From NCBI RefSeq assembly GCF_902859875.1, contig NZ_CADIKF010000021.1, positions 1 through 64,000 of the forward strand: a stretch of DNA of 64,000 nt. Direction: 5' to 3'. Both the position numbers and the translations under genes were made by a program. Source of the stretch: Paraburkholderia solisilvae. Its GTDB lineage: Bacteria; Pseudomonadota; Gammaproteobacteria; Burkholderiales; Burkholderiaceae. Positions 55,792 to 64,000 of this stretch are shown piece by piece (the stretch's first letter is position 1; each line of letters opens with the position of its first letter). The notes beneath the pieces were generated by a model that was not told where the DNA came from, made no database searches, and worked only from the letters and a program-made list of their open reading frames with translations.

Positions 55792-57506
55792 CGTGCGCCC
55801 TCGTCGGCGCTGCCGCCTTGCGCAAGCGGCGTTTGCGCATGCGCGAAATCGCCCGCGCGACGGAAGTCGTCGAGGTCGTTCACGCCGCGCCAGTGGCCGT
55901 GCACGTATTGCACTTCGACCGCTTCGCCGGCTTCGATCAGCGCGTTGAGCAGCGCCGGCATATCGAGCGACGCGAAGTCCGCGCGCGTGCGCAGTTGCGC
56001 CATCACGTCCTGCAGACGCGCGAGGCCCGCGCCGCGCACGTTCACGAGACCCACCCAGCGCCCGTTCGGCGCTTTCGATGCCGCCTGCGCCGGCGCATCG
56101 TTTTCGTCGCTGGAGACGCGGCGCAGCAGCACCTTGTTGCCGAACAGACCGCGGTCGTCGGCGGCCGAGCACCACGCGAAATCGCGCACGCTGCGGTTGG
56201 CCGCATGCGTCTCCGACGCGTCCGACGAATCGACCACGACGCTGAACGCCGCTTCGCTTTCCACGAGGTCGCGCACGATATAGCTGCGGAACAGCAGATC
56301 GCCGTACGAGATCACCGTGTCGCCCTGCAGACGCTCGAGCGCGCAGGCAAGCGACGCGAGTTCGCCGGTCGTTTCATGCTTGTCATTCACGACAAGCTTG
56401 ATGCCCGCCGTGTCGATCGCATCGGCGCGATAGCCGCCGACCACGGTGATATCGTTGACGCCCTGCTTCTTGAACGCATCGACGAGCCAGCGCAACAGCG
56501 GCTTGCCGGCAATCGGCAGCATCACTTTCGGACGATCGGCCGTGACCGCTTCGAGGCCCTTGCCGCGGCTCGCCGCGAGCACGACCGCGGCGCCCGATGC
56601 GCGCGATGCGGACAGATAGCGGTCTTCCGCCTCCGAATATTCGTCCGCATCCTGCAAGCGGAAAATCTCGTTCACCGTCGCCACGCGGTCTTCGACATTG
56701 ACGAGCGTCTGGTTCTCGTAGATGTCCTTCACGACCGCCTGCATCGCGGACACGGCCGCGCGCAACTGATGGTTGGCCCAGATCACCGCGCTGATGCCCG
56801 CCTTGCGGAACACGTCGGTCGGCGTGCTGTAGTACTTGGTCGGCACGATCACGATCGGGCAGCGGCCGGCCCATTCGCGCGCGAACTCGAGAATCTCGTC
56901 GGGCTTCGACAGCTTGCTGTGCATCAGGATCGCATCGGCGCCCGCGAGCCGGTACGCTTCCGCGCGGCGCAGCGCTTCTTCCATGCCCCAGCCGGCAATC
57001 AGCGCCTCGACGCGCGCGACGATCGAGAAATTCTCATCGAGCTGCGAGTCCTTGCCGGCCTTGATCTTGCCGCAGAATTCGTCGACGTCCGCGAGCGGCT
57101 GGCGCTCGCCGTTGATAAAGCTGTTCGTTTTCGGGAACTGCTTGTCTTCGATACAGACGCCCGCGATGCCGCGCTGTTCGAGCTTGCGCACGAGACGGCG
57201 CACGTTGTTGAAGTTGCCGTAACCGGTATCGCCGTCGAGCAGGATCGGCAGATCGCTCGCGTCGGCCATGAATTCGAGCTGGTCGACCACCTGGGTCCAG
57301 CTCGCTTCGTTGTTGTCGCGCACGCCGAACTGCGCGGAGATCGTCAGGCCCGAGCCCCAGATGGCCTTGAAGCCCGCCTCGCGCACGATGCGCGCCGACA
57401 GGCCGTTATGCGCTTCCATCAGGAATTCGAGCTCGTTGCTGGTCAGCATCTGGCGCAGGCGTGCGCTGCGGGACGAAACGGAAAAAGAAGGTTCGCGTGC
57501 GTTCAT
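55788..57506 (-). CDS. aepX: PEP mutase fused to a nucleotidyltransferase
   Basis: A 572-residue fusion. The N-terminal domain (about 15-300) is phosphoenolpyruvate mutase, which makes the C-P bond; its diagnostic [10 protein letters not shown] loop is at 120-129 and metal-binding DGDTGYGN at 91-98. The C-terminal domain (about 310-555) is an NTP transferase (AASRGKG, then [13 protein letters not shown]) of the PntC type that couples CMP to AEP. The fusion implies AEP is activated for attachment to lipid or glycan. First gene of the operon. Confidence 0.9.
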   Translation of the reverse strand: MNAREPSFSVSSRSARLRQMLTSNELEFLMEAHNGLSARIVREAGFKAIWGSGLTISAQFGVRDNNEASWTQVVDQLEFMADASDLPILLDGDTGYGNFNNVRRLVRKLEQRGIAGVCIEDKQFPKTNSFINGERQPLADVDEFCGKIKAGKDSQLDENFSIVARVEALIAGWGMEEALRRAEAYRLAGADAILMHSKLSKPDEILEFAREWAGRCPIVIVPTKYYSTPTDVFRKAGISAVIWANHQLRAAVSAMQAVVKDIYENQTLVNVEDRVATVNEIFRLQDADEYSEAEDRYLSASRASGAAVVLAASRGKGLEAVTADRPKVMLPIAGKPLLRWLVDAFKKQGVNDITVVGGYRADAIDTAGIKLVVNDKHETTGELASLACALERLQGDTVISYGDLLFRSYIVRDLVESEAAFSVVVDSSDASETHAANRSVRDFAWCSAADDRGLFGNKVLLRRVSSDENDAPAQAASKAPNGRWVGLVNVRGAGLARLQDVMAQLRTRADFASLDMPALLNALIEAGEAVEVQYVHGHWRGVNDLDDFRRAGDFAHAQTPLAQGGSADEGAR

Positions 57507-58114
57507 TATCTGGCTCCTACTGGCCGCGCAAATGGCGGAAAAACATCGACGGTTGCTCGCGCAACGTCGTGGGAAAAATCCTGGGAGACAGCGTTCCCGG
57601 CGCTCGTGCGAACGCGGGCCTCGCGTGCGGCAATCCGGATTGCGCGTCTGCGGTTCCCAGGGAGATATCGAATGGGTATAGACGGTTTTTATTCAAATCG
57701 GAGTCCGGCTGCCCGAATCGCGGGTCGGTTTCCGGATAACCAAAAGTGGCGACTATATCGGAAATAAAACGGTCTCGCCGCGTTGATAAGCCGTTTATGG
57801 CATTTGGTGGAATTAGTTTGAAAAATGTGGATTTGCGGCGCACGTGTTGCCGCGTGATCAGCGCCTGGAACCCGTCCTCGATCAACGTCAGAAAAGTCTG
57901 TGCAATGCGTTGATTTATCGGACGAAAGACCGCGCGAATAGCGCACCGGTTAGGGGTTTCCCCTGCTGTGCTGTCGCCGCGCCGCAACCGTTAACGACAA
58001 TCAGGCGCCACGACGCGCCGCCTTGCAACTTTTCCATCGACCTTAATTCGTCACGCTGTTTTCGAGCAGGCACGACAACCGCCCGCTTCATCCAGATATC
58101 CGGACATACAGACC
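57507..58114. other. Divergent intergenic region, AEP synthesis / Cache chemoreceptor
   Basis: 608 bases separate the two divergent genes. The segment 57680-57850 is noticeably AT-richer than its surroundings. A 156-codon leftward open frame (57517-57987) covers most of it but lacks a ribosome site and known similarity, so I treat it as leader DNA. Promoters for both sides are expected here. Confidence 0.5.
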
Positions 58115-59656
58115 ATGACGCTCAACAAGAAACTCGGCTCGATGATCGCCGTGCTGTGGATCGGCCTGATCCTGATCGGCGCATTCGGCGCGTGGCAAAG
58201 CCGCGCATCGATGATCGCCGAGCGTCGCGCGCAACTGATGACGCTCGGTCAGGAGGCCAATTCGATCGTCAACCATTACTACACGCTCGCGCAGCAGCAT
58301 GCGATCAGCGAAGACGACGCGAAGAAGCAGGCGCTCGCGGCGATGAACGCGCTACGCTACGGCACCGACGGCTACTTTTCGATCAACGATTCGCAGCCGG
58401 TGATGCTGATGCATCCGATGAAGCCCGAACTGAACGGCAAGAACCTCGCACAGTTCGCGGACCCGGCAGGCACGCATGTATTCCTCGGCATCGTGCAGGC
58501 CGGCAATCACGACGGCGGCGGCTTCGTCGATTACCTGTGGTCGAAGCCCGGTCACGAGAAGCCGGTGCCGAAGACCAGCTTTTCGCTGCGCTTCGCGCCG
58601 TGGGACTGGTATCTCGTGACCGGCATGTATATGGACGATGTGCAGAGCGCATTCATCGCCAACCTCGTGCGCTGGCTCGCGATCACCTTTGCGCTCGGCG
58701 CGCTCGCGACGGTCGTGATGGTGCTCGTGTTGCGCAGCGTGCGGCGCACGCTTGGCGGCGATCTCGAAGTGGCCGTGGTCGCCGCGCGCCGGATGGCGAA
58801 CGGCGACCTCGCCACCGCGGTGCCGCTTGTGCACGGCGACCATCCGAGCCTGCTGCATGCGTTGCGCGAGATGCAGCAGGGACTCGTCGCGACCGTGTCG
58901 CGCGTGCGCGCCGGCACTGAAAATATCGATGTGGGCGCAACCGAAATTGCCGCCGGCAACACCGACCTGTCGCAGCGCACTGAAGAGCAGGCGGCCGCGC
59001 TCGTGCAAACCGCATCGAGCATGGACCAGATGACCAGCAACGTGAAGCACAACGCGGACAGCGCCACGCAGGCCGCGCAGCTCGCGAGCCAGGCGGCGGA
59101 CGTCGCGTCGCGCGGCAGCCAGGTCGTCGACGACGTGGTGCGCACGATGGGCGACATCACGAACAGCTCGCGGCAGATCGGCGACATCATCGGCGTGATC
59201 GACGGCATCGCGTTCCAGACGAATATTCTCGCGCTGAACGCGGCCGTCGAAGCGGCGCGCGCCGGCGAACAGGGCCGCGGCTTCGCGGTCGTCGCGGCCG
59301 AAGTGCGCAGCCTTGCGCAGCGCTCGGCCACCGCCGCGAAGGAGATCAAGGCGCTGATCGAAACCTCGACCGGCAGCGTCGATGCGGGCGCCGAGCTCGT
59401 CGCCAGCGCCGGCTCGACGATGGGCGAGATCGTGCAGTCGGTGCGGCGCGTCAATGAAATTCTCGAAGAGATCAGCCGCGCGTCGCGCGAGCAGAGCGCG
59501 GGCATCGAGCAGGTGAATCGTGCGGTCGGCGAGATGGATCAGGTCACGCAGCAGAATGCGGCGCTCGTCGAACAGGCCGCCGCGGCCGCGCATTCTCTGA
59601 AGGACCAGGTGAGCGTGCTGCGCGACGCGATTTCGACGTTCACGCTGCCGGCCTGA
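58115..59656 (+). CDS. Methyl-accepting chemotaxis protein with single Cache domain
   Basis: A 513-residue chemoreceptor. It has an N-terminal helix (9-28) and a periplasmic single-Cache sensor of about 150 residues ([27 protein letters not shown]) typical of small organic acid sensing. A second helix, HAMP-like region and signalling domain with the conserved tip ([20 protein letters not shown]) follow. No CheR pentapeptide. Ligand unknown; small carboxylates are the usual ligands of this sensor class. Confidence 0.92.
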   Translation: MTLNKKLGSMIAVLWIGLILIGAFGAWQSRASMIAERRAQLMTLGQEANSIVNHYYTLAQQHAISEDDAKKQALAAMNALRYGTDGYFSINDSQPVMLMHPMKPELNGKNLAQFADPAGTHVFLGIVQAGNHDGGGFVDYLWSKPGHEKPVPKTSFSLRFAPWDWYLVTGMYMDDVQSAFIANLVRWLAITFALGALATVVMVLVLRSVRRTLGGDLEVAVVAARRMANGDLATAVPLVHGDHPSLLHALREMQQGLVATVSRVRAGTENIDVGATEIAAGNTDLSQRTEEQAAALVQTASSMDQMTSNVKHNADSATQAAQLASQAADVASRGSQVVDDVVRTMGDITNSSRQIGDIIGVIDGIAFQTNILALNAAVEAARAGEQGRGFAVVAAEVRSLAQRSATAAKEIKALIETSTGSVDAGAELVASAGSTMGEIVQSVRRVNEILEEISRASREQSAGIEQVNRAVGEMDQVTQQNAALVEQAAAAAHSLKDQVSVLRDAISTFTLPA

Positions 59657-59991
59657 TCGGCATCCCGCTTCCTCGCTTCCTCGTCGCTTCCTCGCTTCTT
59701 CCACCCATCTTCCCCGCGCCGCCCGGTGACCTGTCGGCGGCGCGCTCCCGCCTTGCCCGACGCGGCGTTGACAAATCTTGACAGTCGTTCTCCCGCGGAA
59801 TGCCTAAACTCTCGCGCTCGGGAGCGCACCGGTCGCGTATCGGCCGTGCACCGGTCGTGCATCGGCCGTGTATCGATCACGGTATCGGTCGCGCATCGAT
59901 CGACCTGTATCGATCACGCATCGATTGCGTCGCGCATGCAGCCGGCCTCGCACGCTCCCGTTCATTGCAATTTTCCACGGAGCACAACTTC
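59657..59991. other. aqpZ leader region with repeats
   Basis: No gene. The start (59670-59705) is four rough copies of CGCTTCCT. A candidate promoter TTGACA-N17-TGCCTA lies at 59778-59806. The rest of the leader (59811-59930) is an imperfect ~11-bp repeat listed separately. Confidence 0.5.
59811..59930. repeat. Imperfect ~11-bp repeat in the aqpZ 5' region
   Basis: About nine degenerate units around GCATCGGTCGT (for example GTATCGGCCGT, GCACCGGTCGT, GCATCGGCCGT, GTATCGATCAC) placed head to tail. They lie between the candidate promoter and the aqpZ ribosome site, so they are probably transcribed as a long leader. Confidence 0.6.
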
Positions 59992-60738
59992 ATGAGCCTA
60001 TCCAAGCGTCTTGCCGCCGAGCTGTTCGGCACTTTCTGGCTGGTCCTCGGCGGGTGCGGCAGCGCCGTGCTCGCCGCCAGCTTCGCCGGCCCCGAGCACG
60101 GGCTCGGCATCGGCTTCGTCGGCGTCTCGCTCGCGTTCGGTCTGACCGTGCTGACGATGGCGTACGCGATCGGCCACGTGTCCGGCTGTCACCTGAACCC
60201 GGCCGTCAGTATCGGGCTGGCGACCGCGGGCCGCTTCCCGCTGCGCGACGTCGTGCCGTATATCGTCGCGCAGCTCGCCGGCGCGATTCTCGGTGCGTTC
60301 GTGCTGTCGCTGATCGCGTCGGGCAAACCCGGTTTCGATCTGGTCGCGAGCGGCTTTGCGAGCAACGGTTATGGCGAGCGTTCGCCCGGCCATTACTCGA
60401 TGGCCGCCGCGTTCATCTGCGAAGCGGTGCTGACCGGCTTCTTCCTGTTCGTGATCCTCGGCGCCACCGACAAGCGCGCCCCGGCCGGCTTCGCACCGAT
60501 CGCAATCGGCCTGTGCCTGACGCTGATTCACCTGATCTCGATCCCGGTCACCAATACGTCGGTCAATCCGGCTCGCTCGACCGGCCCCGCGTTGTTCGTC
60601 GGCGGCGCGGCCGTCGATCAGCTGTGGCTGTTCTGGCTGGCGCCGGTCATCGGCGCGATCGTCGCGGGCATCGTGTATCCGCTCGTCGCGGGCCACGCGC
60701 AGGACAAGCCGCTGCGCGCTTCGAGCGCAACGGCGTAA
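59992..60738 (+). CDS. aqpZ: Aquaporin Z
   Basis: A 248-residue water channel with six transmembrane helices and the two NPA boxes ([11 protein letters not shown] about 60-70; [13 protein letters not shown] about 185-197) with the adjacent Arg selectivity residue. The ATG at 59992 follows ACGGAGC. An in-frame extension upstream runs through the leader repeats and is rejected. Confidence 0.92.
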   Translation: MSLSKRLAAELFGTFWLVLGGCGSAVLAASFAGPEHGLGIGFVGVSLAFGLTVLTMAYAIGHVSGCHLNPAVSIGLATAGRFPLRDVVPYIVAQLAGAILGAFVLSLIASGKPGFDLVASGFASNGYGERSPGHYSMAAAFICEAVLTGFFLFVILGATDKRAPAGFAPIAIGLCLTLIHLISIPVTNTSVNPARSTGPALFVGGAAVDQLWLFWLAPVIGAIVAGIVYPLVAGHAQDKPLRASSATA

Positions 60739-61069
60739 GCGGCACGATGCGCAACGGCACGATGCCGCGCCGCGGCCACTGAGCCACTTGTGAGCCACTT
60801 GAGCCACTGAGCACACACGCGGCAACGTGTCGTATGTGCTGTTGTTCGACCCTACGCGACACTGCACGCACGGCACGGCATGCACGGCACGGCATGACCC
60901 CGGCGCGGCCGGCAGCGGGTTCATGATTCCCGCAACGCCGGCCGCGCCGTGCTCGCTTTAATATTACGTTTTAATTACAATCGGTGCGGCATCGCCAGAC
61001 AATGGCGACAGCGCTGGCAACTGCGGTCGCATCGACGGCTGCGTCACGCGCTCAACCTCGTCCGCACCC
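60739..61069. other. Gap between aqpZ and the penicillin-binding protein gene
   Basis: 331 bases without a gene. Short duplications are present (GAGCCACTT units near 60780-60810; a 14-base unit GCACGGCACGGCAT twice near 60868-60896). A large hairpin follows (60901-60949). An AT-rich patch with a good -10 (TACAAT, 60976-60981) but weak -35 is the likely promoter of the next gene. Confidence 0.5.
60901..60949 (+). terminator. Large two-tier hairpin, probable aqpZ terminator
   Basis: A 13-bp GC-rich outer stem (60901-60913 with 60937-60949) encloses a 5-bp inner stem (GCGGG/CCCGC) and a 9-base loop. The following sequence is only modestly T-rich (GCTCGCTTTAAT). Terminator function is likely but not certain. 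Confidence 0.55.
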
Positions 61070-62890
61070 ATGGTTCTGAAAAAGAAAGCGCATTCCTCCA
61101 CCGCCTACGCCAGCGTCGCCAAGCATCCGGTGCTCGCAGCGCGCTTGCCGGCATGGCGCTCGACACTCATCGTATTCGTCGCATTCGCCGCGTTCGCATC
61201 GCTTGTCGGGCGGGCGCTGTGGGTGCAGGTCGTGAATCGCGACTTCTACGTCGAGCAAGGTCAGAAGCGCTATCAGCGCACCCTCGAACTCGATGCGACG
61301 CGTGGACGCATCGTCGACCGGCACGGCGCGCTGCTCGCCGTCAGTCTCGCCACGTATGAAATCTGGGCGTCTCCGAAGCTGCTCGATCGCAACGCACTCG
61401 CGCCGCTCGCGCGTCTGCTCGGCCTGCCGCTTGCCGAGATCGAGCGGCGCGTGTCCGGCGACAAGACCTTCGTGCTGCTCAAACGCCAGGTGGACGCCGA
61501 CACGGCGCAACGAATCAACCGGCTCGGCCTTGCCGGCATCACGCAGATCGCCGATTCGAAACGCTACTATCCGGAAGGCGAATCCGCCGCGCACGTGGTC
61601 GGCTTCACCGATATCGAAGACCACGGTCAGGAAGGCATCGAACTGGCCGCGAACGAACAGCTGAGCGGCGTACCGGGTCTGCGCGAGGTGATTCGCGATC
61701 GCCTCGGGCGCGTCGTCTATGAAACCCGGCCGCGCTTGCCGGCACGCAACGGCGCAACCGTCCAGTTGACCATCGACCGCCGCATCCAGCAGCTTGCGTA
61801 TGCGCAGTTGAAAACAGCCATCGCGAAACATCGTGCCGAAGCAGGCAGCGTAGTCGTGCTCGACGCGCGCAATGGCGAGATTCTCGCGCTCGCGAACTAC
61901 CCCAGCTTCGATCCGAACGACCGCGCCCGGCTGACCGGACGACAGTTGCGCAACCGCGCGGTGGTCGACACCTTCGAGCCCGGCTCGACCATCAAGCCGG
62001 TCGTCGTCGCGCTGTCGCTCGACGCGGGCAAAGTGCGTCCGCAGACGCTGATCGACACCGCGCCTGGCTCGTATCGCATCGGCTCGAACCTGATACACGA
62101 CACATCCGACCACGGTCAAATGACTGTCGCACAGGCGCTGCAGAAATCGAGCAATATCGCGCTCGCGAAGCTCGCGCTCAATCTGCCCGCGCAAACGATC
62201 TGGACCACGTACCAGCAATACGGTCTGGGCCGCGCGCCGCAACTGATGTTTCCGGGCGTGGCCGCGGGCAAGGTGCGGCCATATGAACGCTGGCGGCCAA
62301 TCGAACAGGCGACGATGGCGTATGGGTACGGGTTGTCGGCGTCGCTGCTGCAACTGGCGCAGGTCTACACCGTCTATGCTGGCGACGGCACGCTGCGGCC
62401 CGCGCAGTTGCTGCGGCCGACGGCGCCCGATGCGCAGACAGCCTCCACCGCGTCCGCTATCGACATGGACAACGTTGTCAAAGATTCAGCGTTGCACCAC
62501 GCCGCCGGCGACGCCCCGAGTCATCCGGCAAATCACCCGCCATCGCACGTGCGGCGCGTCACGACGCCCGCCACTGCGGCGTCGATACGCGCGATGCTCG
62601 AAATGGCAACTGGCCCCGGCGGCACCGGTCAGGCCGCGGCAATCGAAGGCTATCGGGTCGGCGGCAAGACCGGCACCGCGCGCAAGCAGATTGGCGCGAG
62701 CTATGCGGCAAACCGCTACCGCGCGTTGTTCGTCGGCATCGCGCCGATGAGCGACCCGCGCCTGATCGTCGCGGTGATGATCGACGATCCGGCCGGGCGC
62801 GCATATTACGGCGGCACGGTGGCCGGGCCGGTGTTCTCGGCGGTCGCGGGCGGCGCGCTGCAACTGCTCGGTGTGCCGCCGGATGCGTGA
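61070..62890 (+). CDS. FtsI/PBP3-like peptidoglycan transpeptidase
   Basis: A 606-residue class B penicillin-binding protein. It has one membrane anchor (about 31-52), an N-terminal pedestal domain with the RGRIVDRHG motif, and a transpeptidase domain with SxxK (Ser306-Lys309, EPGSTIKP), SxN (SSN, about 360-362) and KTGTA (about 544). It sits away from any division cluster, so it is probably a second FtsI-like enzyme used in special conditions. A Pro/His-rich insert precedes the KTG region. Confidence 0.88.
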   Translation: MVLKKKAHSSTAYASVAKHPVLAARLPAWRSTLIVFVAFAAFASLVGRALWVQVVNRDFYVEQGQKRYQRTLELDATRGRIVDRHGALLAVSLATYEIWASPKLLDRNALAPLARLLGLPLAEIERRVSGDKTFVLLKRQVDADTAQRINRLGLAGITQIADSKRYYPEGESAAHVVGFTDIEDHGQEGIELAANEQLSGVPGLREVIRDRLGRVVYETRPRLPARNGATVQLTIDRRIQQLAYAQLKTAIAKHRAEAGSVVVLDARNGEILALANYPSFDPNDRARLTGRQLRNRAVVDTFEPGSTIKPVVVALSLDAGKVRPQTLIDTAPGSYRIGSNLIHDTSDHGQMTVAQALQKSSNIALAKLALNLPAQTIWTTYQQYGLGRAPQLMFPGVAAGKVRPYERWRPIEQATMAYGYGLSASLLQLAQVYTVYAGDGTLRPAQLLRPTAPDAQTASTASAIDMDNVVKDSALHHAAGDAPSHPANHPPSHVRRVTTPATAASIRAMLEMATGPGGTGQAAAIEGYRVGGKTGTARKQIGASYAANRYRALFVGIAPMSDPRLIVAVMIDDPAGRAYYGGTVAGPVFSAVAGGALQLLGVPPDA

Positions 62891-62928
62891 GCCGCGGCGC
62901 AACGCAGCCAGCGAAGTGTCTTCAGCCG

Positions 62929-64000
62929 TCAGGTCTTCGGTTCGTAGATGGCCGAATCGCTATCCATGGTCTTGTATTTGTACGCGATGGGAATCGCCCG
63001 ATCGTCAAACGACGCGCGCCGATCCAGCTTGCCCTTCTCCGCCAGCACGCTCACGGTCACTCGGCCCTTCAGGTCCTTCGCCACGATCGCCTCCGCAGTG
63101 CCGACGGTACGCACGTTCGGATCTTGCTCGGAGTAATCGAACGTCATCATGTGCCAGCGAGGTCCGTGTCGAGGCCCATACGCGTGCCGCGGCACGTTTA
63201 TGTGAGAGGTCGGCATGACGTCGAACCCGCCCGCCACACAGCCGAGCAAGCCGCCCGCGCAGACCAGCGCGTTCGTACCGGACAGGTCGCGGCTGTTATA
63301 GATCAGTGCGGAAAACGGATACTGCCGTCCAATCGTGATCAGATCGTCGTTGCTGCCATACCACTTGTACCTGATTTGCTCTTTGGGACCCATCACCACG
63401 TGCGCATCGACGATCGCTTGCGCACCTTCGCGCGCGGTCCGCCAGTTTGGCGTGAGCTGGGACAAACCGGCGTGGTACGCATAGAGCGATTTTCCGTCCG
63501 ACGCGAACAGCATCGTGCAGCCGTTCATCGCTCCGCCGGACACGACCACCGCTTCGCCAGGCTTGATACTCGCGAACGGCAACTTGATGGCGCCGACACC
63601 GTCCCGCCCATTGCCGAGCTTGATGACTTCCGCGCCCTGCAGATGCGACGCGGGACCGCTGCCCCAGAACGTGCCGGCGCTGATCTTCGACCTGGCGATC
63701 TGCGACGTGGTTTGCGTGCCGTCCCCGACCACGAGCACCTCCCGCCGGTGATCGTAGTCTGTCCCGCGTACCGCGCGCGGCCCATCCATATCCGTTACGT
63801 CGCGGTCCTTGCGGTAAAAGAAGAATGGCGCGCCAAAATTGGTTATCCGTTTGCCGTCGTCAAGCGGTGTCGCCGCGGGCATCACATTGATCGGGCCTTT
63901 ACCGGCGATCCGCTTCAGATCGCCGCCGGCGCCCCATTTGCGCAACCGCGTTCGCGAGCTGACTGGCGAGTCCGAACCGCTCGACGTTGCACTGTCGACT
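62929..64000 (-). CDS. CNF-like Rho-deamidase domain protein (partial, N-terminus outside window)
   Basis: An open frame of 356 codons runs to the right edge with no stop, so the N-terminus is missing. The part nearest the edge is Ser/Thr-rich, like a linker. The rest resembles the catalytic domain of cytotoxic necrotizing factor toxins: a strand-turn (LPFASIKPGEAVVVSGG) leads to GAMNGCTMLFASDGKSLYAY and then HAG. The Cys (codon 63517-63519) and His (63472-63474) are 15 positions apart, as Cys866 and His881 are in CNF1. CNF domains deamidate a Gln in Rho GTPases. Delivery domains would lie to the right. The assignment rests on motif recognition. Confidence 0.7.
   Translation of the reverse strand, partial: VDSATSSGSDSPVSSRTRLRKWGAGGDLKRIAGKGPINVMPAATPLDDGKRITNFGAPFFFYRKDRDVTDMDGPRAVRGTDYDHRREVLVVGDGTQTTSQIARSKISAGTFWGSGPASHLQGAEVIKLGNGRDGVGAIKLPFASIKPGEAVVVSGGAMNGCTMLFASDGKSLYAYHAGLSQLTPNWRTAREGAQAIVDAHVVMGPKEQIRYKWYGSNDDLITIGRQYPFSALIYNSRDLSGTNALVCAGGLLGCVAGGFDVMPTSHINVPRHAYGPRHGPRWHMMTFDYSEQDPNVRTVGTAEAIVAKDLKGRVTVSVLAEKGKLDRRASFDDRAIPIAYKYKTMDSDSAIYEPKT

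Noticed and set aside
57517..57987. 156-codon leftward open frame upstream of the PEP mutase gene
   Set aside because: No ribosome site, no recognisable family, lower GC than neighbouring genes; better read as promoter/leader DNA.
59800..59991. N-terminal extension of AqpZ
   Set aside because: It translates the leader repeats; the aquaporin fold starts right after the ATG at 59992.

Overview
The window is a high-GC chromosomal segment typical of a free-living or plant-associated Burkholderiales bacterium, most likely Paraburkholderia or a close relative. This rests on overall gene content, codon use and gene pairings such as PhnWAY with PhnSTUV, PaoABC, and divergent LysE/Lrp. No rRNA, tRNA, insertion sequence, integrase or CRISPR array was recognised. 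The notable non-coding features are short tandem repeats and palindromes between genes.

Left part (0.3-10.5 kb): a complete 2-aminoethylphosphonate (AEP) catabolic locus. A leftward operon encodes an AEP ABC importer (phnS, phnT, phnU, phnV), phosphonoacetate hydrolase (phnA), phosphonoacetaldehyde dehydrogenase (phnY) and a PhnZ-like HD-domain oxygenase, and closes with a strong hairpin terminator. The transaminase phnW diverges from it, and a DeoR-type regulator lies next to phnW. From 10.6 to 31 kb come housekeeping and accessory genes: a UbiB-like protein with a degenerate active site, transporters, an L,D-transpeptidase, nadE, a tandem pair of S53 and S10 peptidases, several small conserved proteins, LysE exporters, an ArsR/Old Yellow Enzyme pair, a beta-propeller protein, an FUSC-type transporter and an orphan NifQ-like protein.

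Middle (31-50 kb): an MHYT-GGDEF-EAL protein; an aspartate carbamoyltransferase with an N-terminal HTH-like extension; a periplasmic molybdenum aldehyde oxidoreductase (paoABC) followed by a MocA-like nucleotidyltransferase; a PIG-L deacetylase; envelope proteins; a chemoreceptor; and a D-tartrate locus (tarD, dctA and a divergent LysR gene).

Right part (50-64 kb): a DipZ-type thiol-disulfide protein with an exported MsrA; a second phosphonate cluster that runs the other way (PEP mutase fused to a nucleotidyltransferase, phosphonopyruvate decarboxylase, AEP transaminase) and should make AEP, probably as a nucleotide-activated form for the cell surface; a Cache chemoreceptor; aqpZ; and an FtsI-like penicillin-binding protein. 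At the right edge is the C-terminal part of a protein with a cytotoxic necrotizing factor (CNF)-type deamidase signature.

The most interesting points are the coexistence of AEP synthesis and AEP degradation within 64 kb, the CNF-like domain with the exact Cys-x14-His spacing of the toxin family, the UbiB-family pseudokinase, and a set of unrelated intergenic tandem repeats and large palindromes that have no gene assignment.
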